DNA of 43,887 nucleotides from DATGKR01 sp035294565 (GCA_035294565.1 DATGKR010000088.1:1-43887); one strand, 5' to 3'; counted from the stretch's first letter, positions 14,868 to 23,328 are shown. Translations and numbers: made by a program. Notes: generated by a model not told the origin, from the letters alone.

Positions 14868-16291
14868 GGCGCCCGCTCCACGGTGAACGCCAAGCGGCCG
14901 TCCTCGGCCCAGATCCTCTGGCCGTGGGCCTCGACGAACACCTTGCATATCCAGAGACCGAGCCCCGCCCGGCCGCCGCGGGAGGAGCGAACGAAGCCGT
15001 CGAAGACGGCTTCCCGGTCTTCGGGCGCGACGCCCGGTCCCTTGTCGGCGACAGCCACGACGACCGCCGCGTCGCCCGGCTCGGCCGACACTGTGACCGG
15101 CGTTCCCGGCGGGGCGTGGCGGTGGGCGTTGTCGAGCAGGTTGACCACGACCTGCCCGAGCAGCACCGGGTCGGCGAGCACCGGAGGGAGGTCCTCGGGA
15201 ACCTCCAGCACGACGTCGCGCTCGCCGAGCGAAGAGGACGCCCCGGCGACCGACTCGGCGAGGAGGTCGAGCAGGCTGCACGGCTGCACCCTCAGCTCCA
15301 GGGCGCCCGCCTGGTGGCGGGTGACATCGAGGAGGCCGTTGACCAGGCGGCTCAGCCGGTCGATCTCCCCGTCGAGAAGCTCGTGCAGCTCCGACCGGGC
15401 TGCCTCGCCCATGCCCGCCCCTTGCTCGACCAGCGTCGACGACGCCACCTTGAGGGTGGCGAGCGGCGTGCAGAGGTCGTGGGACACCGAGCCGAGAACG
15501 GCCTGGCGGAGGCGGTCGACCTCCTCGAGCAGCTCGGCGCGAAGCGCCCGGGCCCTGAGCTGCGCCCTCTCGATCGCCAGCGCGGCGTGGTTGGCGAAAG
15601 CCTGCAGGAGCTGGGGGTCGGCCGGTGCCGCCGCCGGGCCCTGGATGGCCAGGACGCCCACCGGGCGCCCGGCCGCCGCCAGGGCGACGGTCCTCACCTC
15701 GGGGACTCCAGGGAGGGTCCCCACCGCTACCGGGCGGGTTGTCGGCAGCGGCGGCACGGAACCGTCGGACGCTGCCACCCTGAGGTCGCCGTCTTCTGGC
15801 AGCAGGAGCGCCACACCCGGGACGTCGAAGAGGGTGCGCACAGCGGAGGCGACGCTGTCGAGAAGCTCCTGCAGCGAGCTGTCCGTGGCGAGAAGCCGCG
15901 ATAGCTCCAACAGGCGCTGCGCTTCGGCGGCCCTGACCTGCGCCTCGCCGCGAGCGGCCTGCAGGCGGCCGACTACCTGGGCCACCAGGAGCATGACCAC
16001 TGCGTAGACGCCCAACGGCACCCAGTTGCGGGCCGCCCCCACCGACAACGTGTAGTAGGGGGGGATGAAGACGTAGTCGTAGGCGAGGAAGCCGGCCGTC
16101 ACCCCGGCGACGCCCGCCGCGTACCCGCCAGCAGCGACCGCGGCGACCACCGGCACGACCATGATCAGGCCGACCGTCGCGATCCCGAGCGTGGAGCGAA
16201 GGGGGACCAGGGCGGCGCTCAGGACGACGACCAAGCCGACACCAACGGCCGATCCGGCCACGGACCTCCTCACCGCAACATTTTCAGCCAT
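14864..16291 (-). CDS. kdpD: KdpD C-terminal half: membrane sensor histidine kinase
   Basis: A 475-residue protein matching only the second half of KdpD. Residues 10-110 are the four-helix DUF4118 membrane domain (including AYDYVFIPPYYTLSV), about 125-260 a GAF domain, about 275-345 the HisKA domain, and about 375-470 the ATPase domain. The H-box reads VSHDLCTPL, with Cys where Arg is usual. The N-box NLLDNAHRHAP, the G1 motif VADKGPGVAP and the G2 motif GRAGLGLWI are intact. The KdpD sensor/USP half is missing here and is a separate gene at 21204. It is coupled to kdpE by a GTGA overlap. ATG 16291 lies inside the first pair of TTCAG repeats. Confidence 0.92.
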   Translation of the reverse strand: MAENVAVRRSVAGSAVGVGLVVVLSAALVPLRSTLGIATVGLIMVVPVVAAVAAGGYAAGVAGVTAGFLAYDYVFIPPYYTLSVGAARNWVPLGVYAVVMLLVAQVVGRLQAARGEAQVRAAEAQRLLELSRLLATDSSLQELLDSVASAVRTLFDVPGVALLLPEDGDLRVAASDGSVPPLPTTRPVAVGTLPGVPEVRTVALAAAGRPVGVLAIQGPAAAPADPQLLQAFANHAALAIERAQLRARALRAELLEEVDRLRQAVLGSVSHDLCTPLATLKVASSTLVEQGAGMGEAARSELHELLDGEIDRLSRLVNGLLDVTRHQAGALELRVQPCSLLDLLAESVAGASSSLGERDVVLEVPEDLPPVLADPVLLGQVVVNLLDNAHRHAPPGTPVTVSAEPGDAAVVVAVADKGPGVAPEDREAVFDGFVRSSRGGRAGLGLWICKVFVEAHGQRIWAEDGRLAFTVERAP

Positions 16292-16329
16292 TTTTCAGCC
16301 GGCCCGGTGGCCGTTCAGAAACTGTTCAG
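16283..16329. promoter_or_regulatory. Four TTCAG direct repeats: candidate KdpE operator
   Basis: TTCAG occurs at 16283, 16294, 16314 and 16325: two pairs with 11-bp spacing, the pairs 20 bp apart. Each pair extends to about 11 bp of similarity (TTTTCAGCCAT/TTTTCAGCCGG and GTTCAGAAACT/GTTCAGACTTC). One helical turn between direct half-sites is typical for OmpR-family dimers. The array lies between the divergent kdpD-C/kdpE and kdpFABC units, and its first pair covers the kinase start codon, so activation of one unit and control of the other is plausible. Confidence 0.6.
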
Positions 16330-16352
16330 ACTTCGGCGGTGAGCATGCCCGC

Positions 16353-16436
16353 ATGGCCGACTTCCTCGCCGCCCTGGGAATGGTCGGGTTCTTGCTCGCC
16401 ATGATGGGCCTCATCACCGCCTTGGGCAAGCTGTGA
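16353..16436 (+). CDS. 27-residue membrane microprotein at the head of the kdp operon
   Basis: A short frame from ATG 16353 to TGA 16434-16436. It begins MADFLAAL and ends ALGKL, with about 16 uninterrupted hydrophobic residues in the middle, so one membrane helix. Its stop overlaps the GTG start of kdpF as GTGA, the same coupling as at other junctions in this operon, which supports translation. It is not KdpF, which follows. I know no name for it; it could be a second small stabilising subunit or a leader peptide affecting kdpF translation. No strong ribosome binding site is visible. Confidence 0.6.
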   Translation: MADFLAALGMVGFLLAMMGLITALGKL

Positions 16437-16522
16437 CGCTCAGCGAGTGGATCCTGCTCGCCGTTTCGGTGGCGATGTTCGTCTACGTCGGCCTGGCCAT
16501 GTTCAAGCCGGAGTGGTTCTAG
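16433..16522 (+). CDS. kdpF: KdpF, small subunit of the potassium-transporting ATPase
   Basis: A 29-residue single-helix peptide from GTG 16433: it begins MTLSEWILLAVSVAMFVY and ends with the KPEWF tail typical of KdpF (P/E-x-F end). KdpF stabilises the KdpABC complex in the membrane. It overlaps the preceding microprotein by 4 nt and is followed after 1 nt by kdpA. Confidence 0.85.
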   Translation: MTLSEWILLAVSVAMFVYVGLAMFKPEWF

Positions 16523-16523
16523 C

Positions 16524-18215
16524 GTGGGCTTCTTCCTCACCCTTTTGACGCTCGCGGCCGCGCTCGCCGTCACCTGGCGCTACCTCGGTTCGTACATGGC
16601 GGCGGTCTTCGACGGACGGGTCGGCTTCCTGGGGTGGCTCGAGAGGCCTCTGTACCGGCTACTGGGGACGGGACCCGACCGCGAGCAGGGATGGAAGCGT
16701 TACGCCGGCTCGCTGGTGGTCTTCTCCGCCGTCTCCATCGGCTTCTCCTACCTGGTGATGCGCCTCCAGGGTCACCTGCCGCTCAACCCGCAACACCAGC
16801 GGGCGGTGGCGCCGGCGCTGGCGTTCAACACCGCCTCCTCGTTCGTCACCAACACCAACTGGCAGAACTACGCCGGCGAGACGACGATGTCGTACTTCAG
16901 CCAGATCGGCGCCCTCACCGTCCAGCAGATCGTGACCCCGGCGGTGGGCATCGCCGTGGCGATCGCTCTCGTGCGAGGGTTCTCGAGGCGCGGTGCGCAG
17001 ACGATCGGCAACTTCTGGGTCGACATCACCCGAGCCGTCCTCTACGTGCTCGTCCCGATCGCCTTCCTCGCCGGGATCGTCTTCGTGGCCCAGGGCGGGG
17101 TGCAGACCATGGCGGGGCCGGTGACCATCCACGACCCCCTCAACGGCGTGACCCAGACCATCCCCCGGGGCCCGATCGCCTTCATGGAGTCGATCAAGCA
17201 GCTCGGGACCAACGGCGGGGGGTTCCTCAACGCCAACTCGGCCACGCCGTTCGAGAACCCCACACCCCTCACCAACTGGCTGTCGATCTACCTGGTGCTC
17301 GCCATCCCGTTCGCCCTCACCTACACCTTCGGGAAGATGGTCGGCAGCGTGCGCCACGGGGCGGCCCTGCTGGCGGCGATGGTCATCCTCTTCGGCGCCT
17401 GGGTTGGGTTCACCAGCTACTCGGAGCACACGGCCAACCCCGCGGTGGCCGCGGCCGGCGTCGCAGGGCGCGGTGTCGGCAACACGGAGGGCAAGGAGGT
17501 GCGCTTCGGGGACACCTCCTCGGCCCTCTTCGGAGTCGCCTCTACCAGCACCTCGACGGGCTCTGCCGACGCGAGCTACGACTCGTTCAACCCTATGGGC
17601 GGGTTCGGGCTGCTCAGCGGGATGATGCTCGGGGAGGTCACCCCCGGCGGGGACGGCAGCGGGCTCTACACCATCCTCGTGTACGCGCTGATCGCCGTGT
17701 TCATCGGCGGGCTGATGATCGGACGGACACCCGAGTACCTGGGCAAGAAGATCCAGGCTCGTGAGGTCAAGCTGGCCGGCCTGGCCGCCCTGGTCATGCC
17801 GGTGATCGTCATCGTTATCACCGGGGTGGCGGTGGCCACCCACGCCGGCAGGTCGGCGGCGCTCAACGGCGGCCCGCACGGCTTCACCGAGATCCTCTAC
17901 GCCTTCACCTCACAGGGCAACAACAACGGTTCGGCCTTCGCCGGCCTGAGCGGCGACACCCCCTTCTACAACATCGTGGGGGCCATCGACATGCTCCTCG
18001 GGCGGTTCGCGATCATCGTGCCCGTCCTGGCCTTGGCGGGCGCGCTCGCGGCGAAGCAGGTCGTGCCGCGCTCGGCTGGCACCTTCAGGACCGACAACCC
18101 GATGTTCGTCGGCCTGACGATCGGGGTGATCCTGATCATCGGTGGCCTCACCTTCTTCCCCGCCGTGTCCCTCGGGCCGGTGGTGGAGCAGTTGTCCAGG
18201 GGGAGGTTCTTCTGA
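16524..18215 (+). CDS. kdpA: KdpA, potassium-binding channel-like subunit
   Basis: A 563-residue polytopic membrane protein starting at GTG 16524. Conserved pore loops are present: TNTNWQNYAGE, TNGGGFLNANSATPFENPT and GNNNGSAFAGLSGDTPFYN, which form the selectivity filter. KdpA selects potassium from outside and passes it through a tunnel to KdpB. Length and motifs match full-length KdpA. Its stop overlaps the kdpB start (TGATG), so the operon is tightly coupled. Confidence 0.97.
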   Translation: MGFFLTLLTLAAALAVTWRYLGSYMAAVFDGRVGFLGWLERPLYRLLGTGPDREQGWKRYAGSLVVFSAVSIGFSYLVMRLQGHLPLNPQHQRAVAPALAFNTASSFVTNTNWQNYAGETTMSYFSQIGALTVQQIVTPAVGIAVAIALVRGFSRRGAQTIGNFWVDITRAVLYVLVPIAFLAGIVFVAQGGVQTMAGPVTIHDPLNGVTQTIPRGPIAFMESIKQLGTNGGGFLNANSATPFENPTPLTNWLSIYLVLAIPFALTYTFGKMVGSVRHGAALLAAMVILFGAWVGFTSYSEHTANPAVAAAGVAGRGVGNTEGKEVRFGDTSSALFGVASTSTSTGSADASYDSFNPMGGFGLLSGMMLGEVTPGGDGSGLYTILVYALIAVFIGGLMIGRTPEYLGKKIQAREVKLAGLAALVMPVIVIVITGVAVATHAGRSAALNGGPHGFTEILYAFTSQGNNNGSAFAGLSGDTPFYNIVGAIDMLLGRFAIIVPVLALAGALAAKQVVPRSAGTFRTDNPMFVGLTIGVILIIGGLTFFPAVSLGPVVEQLSRGRFF

Positions 18216-20278
18216 TGAGCGCTCCGCCGGTCGATTCGCCGCGGGCGGCGAGCCGGGCGAAGGGCGTCGCCCAGGCGCGCAGCCTGTTCGATCCGGGCAT
18301 CCTCCGCCAGTCGCTGCGGGGCGCGGTGCTGAAGCTCGACCCGCGCGTCCAGGTGAGGAACCCGGTCATGTTCGTCGTCCTCGTCGGAACCGTCGTGACC
18401 CTGGCGGAGTCCGTGGCCCACCCGGGACTGTTCGACTGGTCGATAACGGGGTGGCTGTTCCTGACGGTGCTGTTCGCCAACTTCGCCGAGGCGATGGCGG
18501 AGGGGAGGGGCAAGGCGCAGGCGGACACGCTGCGCCGGATGAGATCCGAGACCGAAGCACGCCGCCTCAGGGCTGACGGCGGCGAGGAGAGGGTCCCCGC
18601 CTCGTCGCTGACCAAGGGCGACACGGTGGTCTGCGAAGCAGGGGACCTGATTCCCTCCGACGGGGAGATCGTCGAGGGGATCGCCTCGGTGGACGAGTCC
18701 GCCATCACCGGCGAATCGGCGCCGGTGATCCGCGAATCCGGAGGGGACCGGTCGGCGGTCACAGGAGGCACCAGGGTCCTGTCGGACCGCATCGTGGTGC
18801 GAATCACCGCTGAGCGGGGCCAGACGTTCCTGGACCGGATGATCGGCCTGGTCGAGGGCGCCACCCGGCAGAAGACCCCCAACGAGATAGCCCTGACGAT
18901 CCTGCTCGCCGTGCTCACCATCGTGTTCCTCCCGGTGGTCGTCACCCTGGACCCCTTCGGCGCCTATTCGGGCGCGACGGTCTCGGTGGTCGTCCTCGTG
19001 TCCCTGCTGGTCTGCCTGATCCCGACCACTATTGGGGCGCTCCTGTCGGCGATCGGCATCGCCGGCATGGACCGCCTCGTCCAGCGGAACGTGCTGGCCA
19101 TGAGCGGCCGCGCCGTGGAGGCGGCCGGCGACGTACAGACCCTCCTCTTGGACAAGACCGGCACCATCACGCTCGGCAACCGCATGGCCTCGGCGTTCCT
19201 TCCCGTCGGCGGCCACGACGAGAGGCATGTCGCCGACGTCGCGCAGCTGGCGTCGCTCGCCGACGAGACACCCGAGGGGCGCTCGATCGTCGTGCTCGCC
19301 AAGGAGCGTTTCGACATCCGACAGCGCCAGCTCGACGAGTCCCACCTCTTCGTGCCCTTCACCGCCCAGACCCGTATGTCGGGGCTCGACGTGGGCGACC
19401 GGCGCATTCGCAAAGGCGCAGCCGAATCGGTGAAGCGCTGGGTGTCCGAGCAGGGAGGCGCCGTTCCCGCCGATCTGGACGCCATCGTCGAGCGGGTCTC
19501 GAGGGTCGGCTCGACACCCCTGGTCGTCGCCGACGGTCCTGACGTCGTGGGAGTGGTCGAGTTGAAGGACGTCGTCAAGCAGGGGATCAGGGAGAAGTTC
19601 GACCAGATGCGCCGAATGGGCATCCGCACGGTCATGATCACTGGGGACAACCCTCTGACCGCCGCCGCCATAGCCCAGGAGGCCGGCGTGGACGACTTCC
19701 TCGCCGAGGCCACCCCCGAGGCGAAGATGTCCCTGATCAAAGCGGAGCAGGAGGGAGGGAAGCTCGTCGCCATGACCGGCGACGGGACCAACGACGCTCC
19801 CGCCCTCGCCCAGGCCGATGTGGGCGTGGCGATGAACTCCGGGACTACGGCGGCCAAAGAGGCCGGCAACATGGTCGACCTCGATTCGAACCCGACGAAG
19901 CTGATCGACGTGGTGGAGATCGGCAAGCAGCTGCTGATCACCCGCGGGGCGCTCACCACGTTCTCGATAGCGAACGACATCGCCAAGTACTTCGCCATCG
20001 TCCCGGCCCTGTTCGCTGCTACATACCCACAGCTGGAGACGCTCAACGTCATGAAGCTGCACAGCCCGACGAGCGCCGTCCTGTCGGCCGTCATCTTCAA
20101 CGCCCTGGTGATCGTCGCGCTGATACCCCTCGCCCTGCGCGGCGTCCGCTTCCGGGCGGCGAGCTCGACGGCAATCCTCCGGCGCAACGTGCTGATCTAC
20201 GGGCTCGGAGGGATCGTCACGCCATTCGTGTTCATCAAGCTCATCGACCTCTTCCTAGTGGCCGTTCACTGGTACTGA
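18215..20278 (+). CDS. kdpB: KdpB, P-type ATPase subunit
   Basis: A 687-residue P-type ATPase. The phosphorylation motif DKTGTIT, the actuator motif ITGESAPVI (with the Ser that is an inhibitory phosphorylation site in E. coli KdpB), the nucleotide-domain KGAAESVKRW, and the hinge motif MTGDGTNDAPALAQADVGVAM are all intact. It hydrolyses ATP to drive potassium import with KdpA. ATG 18215 overlaps the kdpA stop; kdpC follows after 3 nt. Confidence 0.98.
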   Translation: MSAPPVDSPRAASRAKGVAQARSLFDPGILRQSLRGAVLKLDPRVQVRNPVMFVVLVGTVVTLAESVAHPGLFDWSITGWLFLTVLFANFAEAMAEGRGKAQADTLRRMRSETEARRLRADGGEERVPASSLTKGDTVVCEAGDLIPSDGEIVEGIASVDESAITGESAPVIRESGGDRSAVTGGTRVLSDRIVVRITAERGQTFLDRMIGLVEGATRQKTPNEIALTILLAVLTIVFLPVVVTLDPFGAYSGATVSVVVLVSLLVCLIPTTIGALLSAIGIAGMDRLVQRNVLAMSGRAVEAAGDVQTLLLDKTGTITLGNRMASAFLPVGGHDERHVADVAQLASLADETPEGRSIVVLAKERFDIRQRQLDESHLFVPFTAQTRMSGLDVGDRRIRKGAAESVKRWVSEQGGAVPADLDAIVERVSRVGSTPLVVADGPDVVGVVELKDVVKQGIREKFDQMRRMGIRTVMITGDNPLTAAAIAQEAGVDDFLAEATPEAKMSLIKAEQEGGKLVAMTGDGTNDAPALAQADVGVAMNSGTTAAKEAGNMVDLDSNPTKLIDVVEIGKQLLITRGALTTFSIANDIAKYFAIVPALFAATYPQLETLNVMKLHSPTSAVLSAVIFNALVIVALIPLALRGVRFRAASSTAILRRNVLIYGLGGIVTPFVFIKLIDLFLVAVHWY

Positions 20279-20281
20279 CAG

Positions 20282-20881
20282 ATGCTTGCGCACCTCCGCC
20301 GTTCCGTCGTCGCAGCCCTGGCGTTCATCGGGCTGACCTTCGCCTACGCCTATGCCGGCACCGGGCTCGCCCAGGCGTTCTTCTCCCATCGAGCGGGCGG
20401 ATCGATCACCGCCGACGGCTCGACGCTGATCGGGCAGAACTGGTCGAGCCCGCGATGGTTCCACGGCAGGCCCGACGACCTCGGCCCCTACGCCAGCGCC
20501 AAGACCAACCCAGCCGGCCACGGAGGCGACAACCCGCTCGTGGCCAACGGTCGTCCGGGCGGGTCGGGGGCCACCAACCTCGGGCCACGATCCAAGGAAC
20601 TGCTCGACTACACGAGGCAGCTCGTCGCCTACTGGCACTCCATGGGAGTCGACCCCACGCCCGACCTGGTCACCACCTCCGGGAGCGGCTACGACCCGGA
20701 CATCACTCCCGAGGACGCCCTCGTTCAGGTTCCCATGGTCTCCAGGGCGACCGGCGTCCCTCCGGCCGCCCTGCGGGCCCTGATCCGCCAGCAGACGCAC
20801 GGCGAGCAGCTCGGCTTCCTCGGGAGCAGCCGCATCGACGTCCTGAGGCTGAACGAGGCGTTGGCCCGCCTGGAGTCGTGA
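20282..20881 (+). CDS. kdpC: KdpC, accessory subunit of the potassium ATPase
   Basis: A 199-residue protein with one N-terminal membrane helix (VVAALAFIGLTFAYAYAGTG) and an extracytoplasmic domain. Family motifs include LIGQNWSSPRWFHGRPD, PDLVTTSGSGYDPDITPEDA and LIRQQTHGEQLGFLG. It assembles with KdpA and KdpB and supports catalysis. Its stop overlaps the GTG of the OB-fold gene as GTGA. Confidence 0.96.
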   Translation: MLAHLRRSVVAALAFIGLTFAYAYAGTGLAQAFFSHRAGGSITADGSTLIGQNWSSPRWFHGRPDDLGPYASAKTNPAGHGGDNPLVANGRPGGSGATNLGPRSKELLDYTRQLVAYWHSMGVDPTPDLVTTSGSGYDPDITPEDALVQVPMVSRATGVPPAALRALIRQQTHGEQLGFLGSSRIDVLRLNEALARLES

Positions 20882-21207
20882 CCCGCGGCGAGGAGACCTG
20901 GGCCGGCCTGCCCGTCGTGCGCAGCCTGAGCCAGGTGAAGCCCCGCTCGCGCGTGGTGGCCGAAGGTGTCCTGCGGGCGTGCGAGGAAGGGCGGTTGGGT
21001 TCCGAGCGGGCCTACCTGACGGTCCTGGAGGAGGGCGGCGGCAGCGTCACGTTGGCGTTCACCGGCCGGCGGCGTGTACCCGGGCTGGAGGAAGGCGCCC
21101 GGTTGCGCGTGGAAGGCACCGCCCAGGTGCGCGCCGGCCGGCTCGTGGTCCTCAACCCCTCCTACGAGATCCTGGCACCGCCGAGCGGCGAGAATCTACC
21201 GTCATGA
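20878..21207 (+). CDS. Small OB-fold protein inside the kdp operon
   Basis: A 109-residue soluble protein from GTG 20878, joined by 4-nt overlaps to kdpC before it (GTGA) and kdpD-N after it (ATGA). The alternating pattern SRVVAEGVLRA, AYLTVLEE, SVTLAFTGRRRVPGL, ARLRVEGTAQV and GRLVVLNPSYEIL is that of a five-strand OB-fold, with RVEG before the fourth strand as in nucleic-acid-binding or RecG-wedge-like domains. It is not a standard Kdp component. From memory, actinobacterial trk-type potassium loci also carry a small OB-fold gene, which makes a role linked to potassium transport plausible. Whether the ligand is RNA, DNA or a nucleotide is unknown. Confidence 0.75.
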   Translation: MTRGEETWAGLPVVRSLSQVKPRSRVVAEGVLRACEEGRLGSERAYLTVLEEGGGSVTLAFTGRRRVPGLEEGARLRVEGTAQVRAGRLVVLNPSYEILAPPSGENLPS

Positions 21208-22364
21208 GCACCGAACGTGCGGAGGACCCTGCCGAGGAGGTGGCCCCGGCGGGCCATTTCCGCATCTACCTGGGTGCTGCCGCGGGCGTGGGCAAGACCT
21301 ACGCCATGCTGAGCGAAGGGGCGCGCAGGCGCGACCGCGGCACCGACGTTGTCATCGGCTTCGTCGAGGACCACGGCCGGCCGCGCACGGCGGAGCTGTG
21401 CCAGGGGTTCGAGGTACTGCCCAGGAAGAAGGTGCAGTACCGGGACGCGACCTTCGAGGAGATGGACCTCGACGCCGTCCTGGCCCGCCGGCCGAAGGTG
21501 GCTCTGATCGATGAGCTGGCGCACACCAACGTCCCGGGGGCGGGTCGGCACGAGAAGCGCTGGCAGGACGTGCTGGAGATACTCGAGTCCGGCATAGACG
21601 TCATTACGACTGTCAACATCCAGCACCTGGAGAGCCTCGCCGACGCCGTCGAGGAGATGACGGGCACTCCGGTCCGCGAGAGGGTGCCCGACTGGGTGGT
21701 CCGAAAGGCCGACCAGATCGAGCTCGTCGACTCGTCCCCCGAGGCGCTCCGGCGGAGGATGCTGCACGGCAACATCTACCCCGCGGAGAAGGTCCCCCAG
21801 GCGCTCAGCCATTTCTTCACCGCGGAGAACCTGACAGCCCTGCGGGAGCTGGCATTGCGGTTCCTGGCCGACGAGGTGGACGAGGCGCTGCTCCAGCGGC
21901 TTCGGGACCGCAAGTCCGGCCCAGTGTGGGAGACCGCCGAGCGGGTGATGGTGGCCGTGACCGCGGCGGCCGGCACCGACGCCCTCCTCCGCAGGGCCGC
22001 CCGCATGGCCGCCCGGCTCAAGAGCGACCTCTACGTGGTGCACGTCGCGAGCGGCGAGGAGAGCCCCAAGGACCGGGAGGTTCTCGCCTCGCTGGAGGCG
22101 CTGGCCGGCGACCTGGGCGCGGCCTGGCACGAGCTGCCGGGCGAGGACCCGGCACGGGCGCTGGCGGAGTTCGCCCGCCGCAACCAGGTGACCCAGATCG
22201 TCGTCGGCTCCAGCCTGCGGGGACGGTGGCAACGCTGGGCCGGCGGCGCTTCGGTGCTCGGCAAGCTCATCGACGCCGCAGGGCGCGAAGGGATCGACGT
22301 GCACGTGATCGCCCGGCGCAACGCCGCCGTCGAGCAGACCTCCGGAGGCCCGGCGGGACCGTAG
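21204..22364 (+). CDS. kdpD: KdpD N-terminal half: KdpD sensor domain plus USP domain
   Basis: A 386-residue cytoplasmic protein equal to the first part of KdpD. The Walker A motif GAAAGVGKTYAML, the Walker B region KVALIDELAHTNVPG and the VNIQHLESL segment define the KdpD domain (about residues 20-230). Residues about 245-370 are a universal-stress-protein domain with the nucleotide loop GSSLRGRWQRW. No membrane helix, HisKA or ATPase domain follows; the gene ends normally. The kinase half is at 14864-16291. It probably senses ions, ATP or cyclic-di-AMP through the USP domain and controls the kinase half in trans. Confidence 0.92.
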   Translation: MSTERAEDPAEEVAPAGHFRIYLGAAAGVGKTYAMLSEGARRRDRGTDVVIGFVEDHGRPRTAELCQGFEVLPRKKVQYRDATFEEMDLDAVLARRPKVALIDELAHTNVPGAGRHEKRWQDVLEILESGIDVITTVNIQHLESLADAVEEMTGTPVRERVPDWVVRKADQIELVDSSPEALRRRMLHGNIYPAEKVPQALSHFFTAENLTALRELALRFLADEVDEALLQRLRDRKSGPVWETAERVMVAVTAAAGTDALLRRAARMAARLKSDLYVVHVASGEESPKDREVLASLEALAGDLGAAWHELPGEDPARALAEFARRNQVTQIVVGSSLRGRWQRWAGGASVLGKLIDAAGREGIDVHVIARRNAAVEQTSGGPAGP

Positions 22365-22471
22365 CCCGCCTGCCTCCCGGCGAGGGGGATGGGCGATGGC
22401 CGGTCCGGTCCGCCCGATTCCCTAGGCTGGGGCGGTAGAACTGCCGGAAGGTACCCGAGGAGGCACGGCTC

Positions 22472-23317
22472 TTGATCGGAGTGGTAACCGACAGCGCGGC
22501 GTCGCTCGCCGCCCATCTCCTCGACGGCTCGGCGATCGTGACCGTCCCGATGCAGCTGGAGGTGGACGGCCGCCCCGTCGGAGAGGCCGGCCTCGACGTC
22601 GACGAGGTCGTCGATGCCCTGATCGCCGGGAGGGGGGCCGAGCTGCACACGTCGGCTCCGTCCCCGGGGGCGTTCCTCGAAGCGATCGAGCAGGCCGACC
22701 AGGGTGAGGGGGTGGTGGTCCTCACGGTCTCGTCCAAGATGTCGAGCTCCTACGAGGCTGCGGTGCTCGCCGCGAGGATGTCCGGCGCGCAGGTGCAGGT
22801 CGTCGACACCGGGACGGCCGCCGGCGCGCAGGGCCTCGTGGCCCTGGCCGCGGCCGCCGAGGCCCGCTCGGGCGGCTCGTTGGAGGCGGTGGTGAAGCAG
22901 GCCAACACGGCGAGCAACCGGGTCAGGCTCGTCGGGGCGGTAGGCGACCTTCGCCAGCTGGCGCGCAGCGGACGGCTGCCCTCGTCGGTGGCCAAGCTCG
23001 GCAACGCCTTCGGGCTGCACCCCGTGTTCCTCTACAAGAGGGCGCAGGTGAGGGTCCTGCGCCCCGCGCGCTCGGAGGCCGCGGCGAGGGAGGCGCTCGT
23101 GTCTGCCTTCCGGTCGACTCTGGAAAAAGGAGGGCACCGTCTTCACGTGGCAGCCAACTACGCGACCGACCTCGCGGGTGCCGAGTGGCTCCTGGAGGAG
23201 GTGGCCGAGCACGCCGAACCGGCCACCTCCTACGTGGCGCGCTTCGGCCCGGTGATGGTCGCCCACACCGGAACCGACATCCTCGGCCTGTCTTGGTGGT
23301 GGGAGCCGACCTGCTGA
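22472..23317 (+). CDS. DegV/FakB-like fatty-acid-binding protein
   Basis: A 281-residue DegV-family protein from TTG 22472, with a GAGGAGG site at about 22457-22463 and a TAGGCT -10 candidate at 22423-22428. Motifs: VVTDSAASL, HTSAPSPGAFLEAIEQA, SSKMSSSYEAAVLAA and the helical-domain GDLRQLARSGRLPSS. In FakB proteins these residues hold a fatty acid whose carboxylate is phosphorylated by FakA. The next gene encodes PlsY, which uses acyl-phosphate, so a FakB-like role is favoured by context. No fakA is seen in the window. Confidence 0.85.
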   Translation: MIGVVTDSAASLAAHLLDGSAIVTVPMQLEVDGRPVGEAGLDVDEVVDALIAGRGAELHTSAPSPGAFLEAIEQADQGEGVVVLTVSSKMSSSYEAAVLAARMSGAQVQVVDTGTAAGAQGLVALAAAAEARSGGSLEAVVKQANTASNRVRLVGAVGDLRQLARSGRLPSSVAKLGNAFGLHPVFLYKRAQVRVLRPARSEAAAREALVSAFRSTLEKGGHRLHVAANYATDLAGAEWLLEEVAEHAEPATSYVARFGPVMVAHTGTDILGLSWWWEPTC

Positions 23318-23328
23318 GGCGTGGAACC

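Noticed and set aside
17966..20062. 698-codon minus-strand frame across kdpA/kdpB
   Set aside because: The plus strand encodes KdpA and KdpB with all motifs; the antisense frame is rich in His, Asp and Gly without domain structure.
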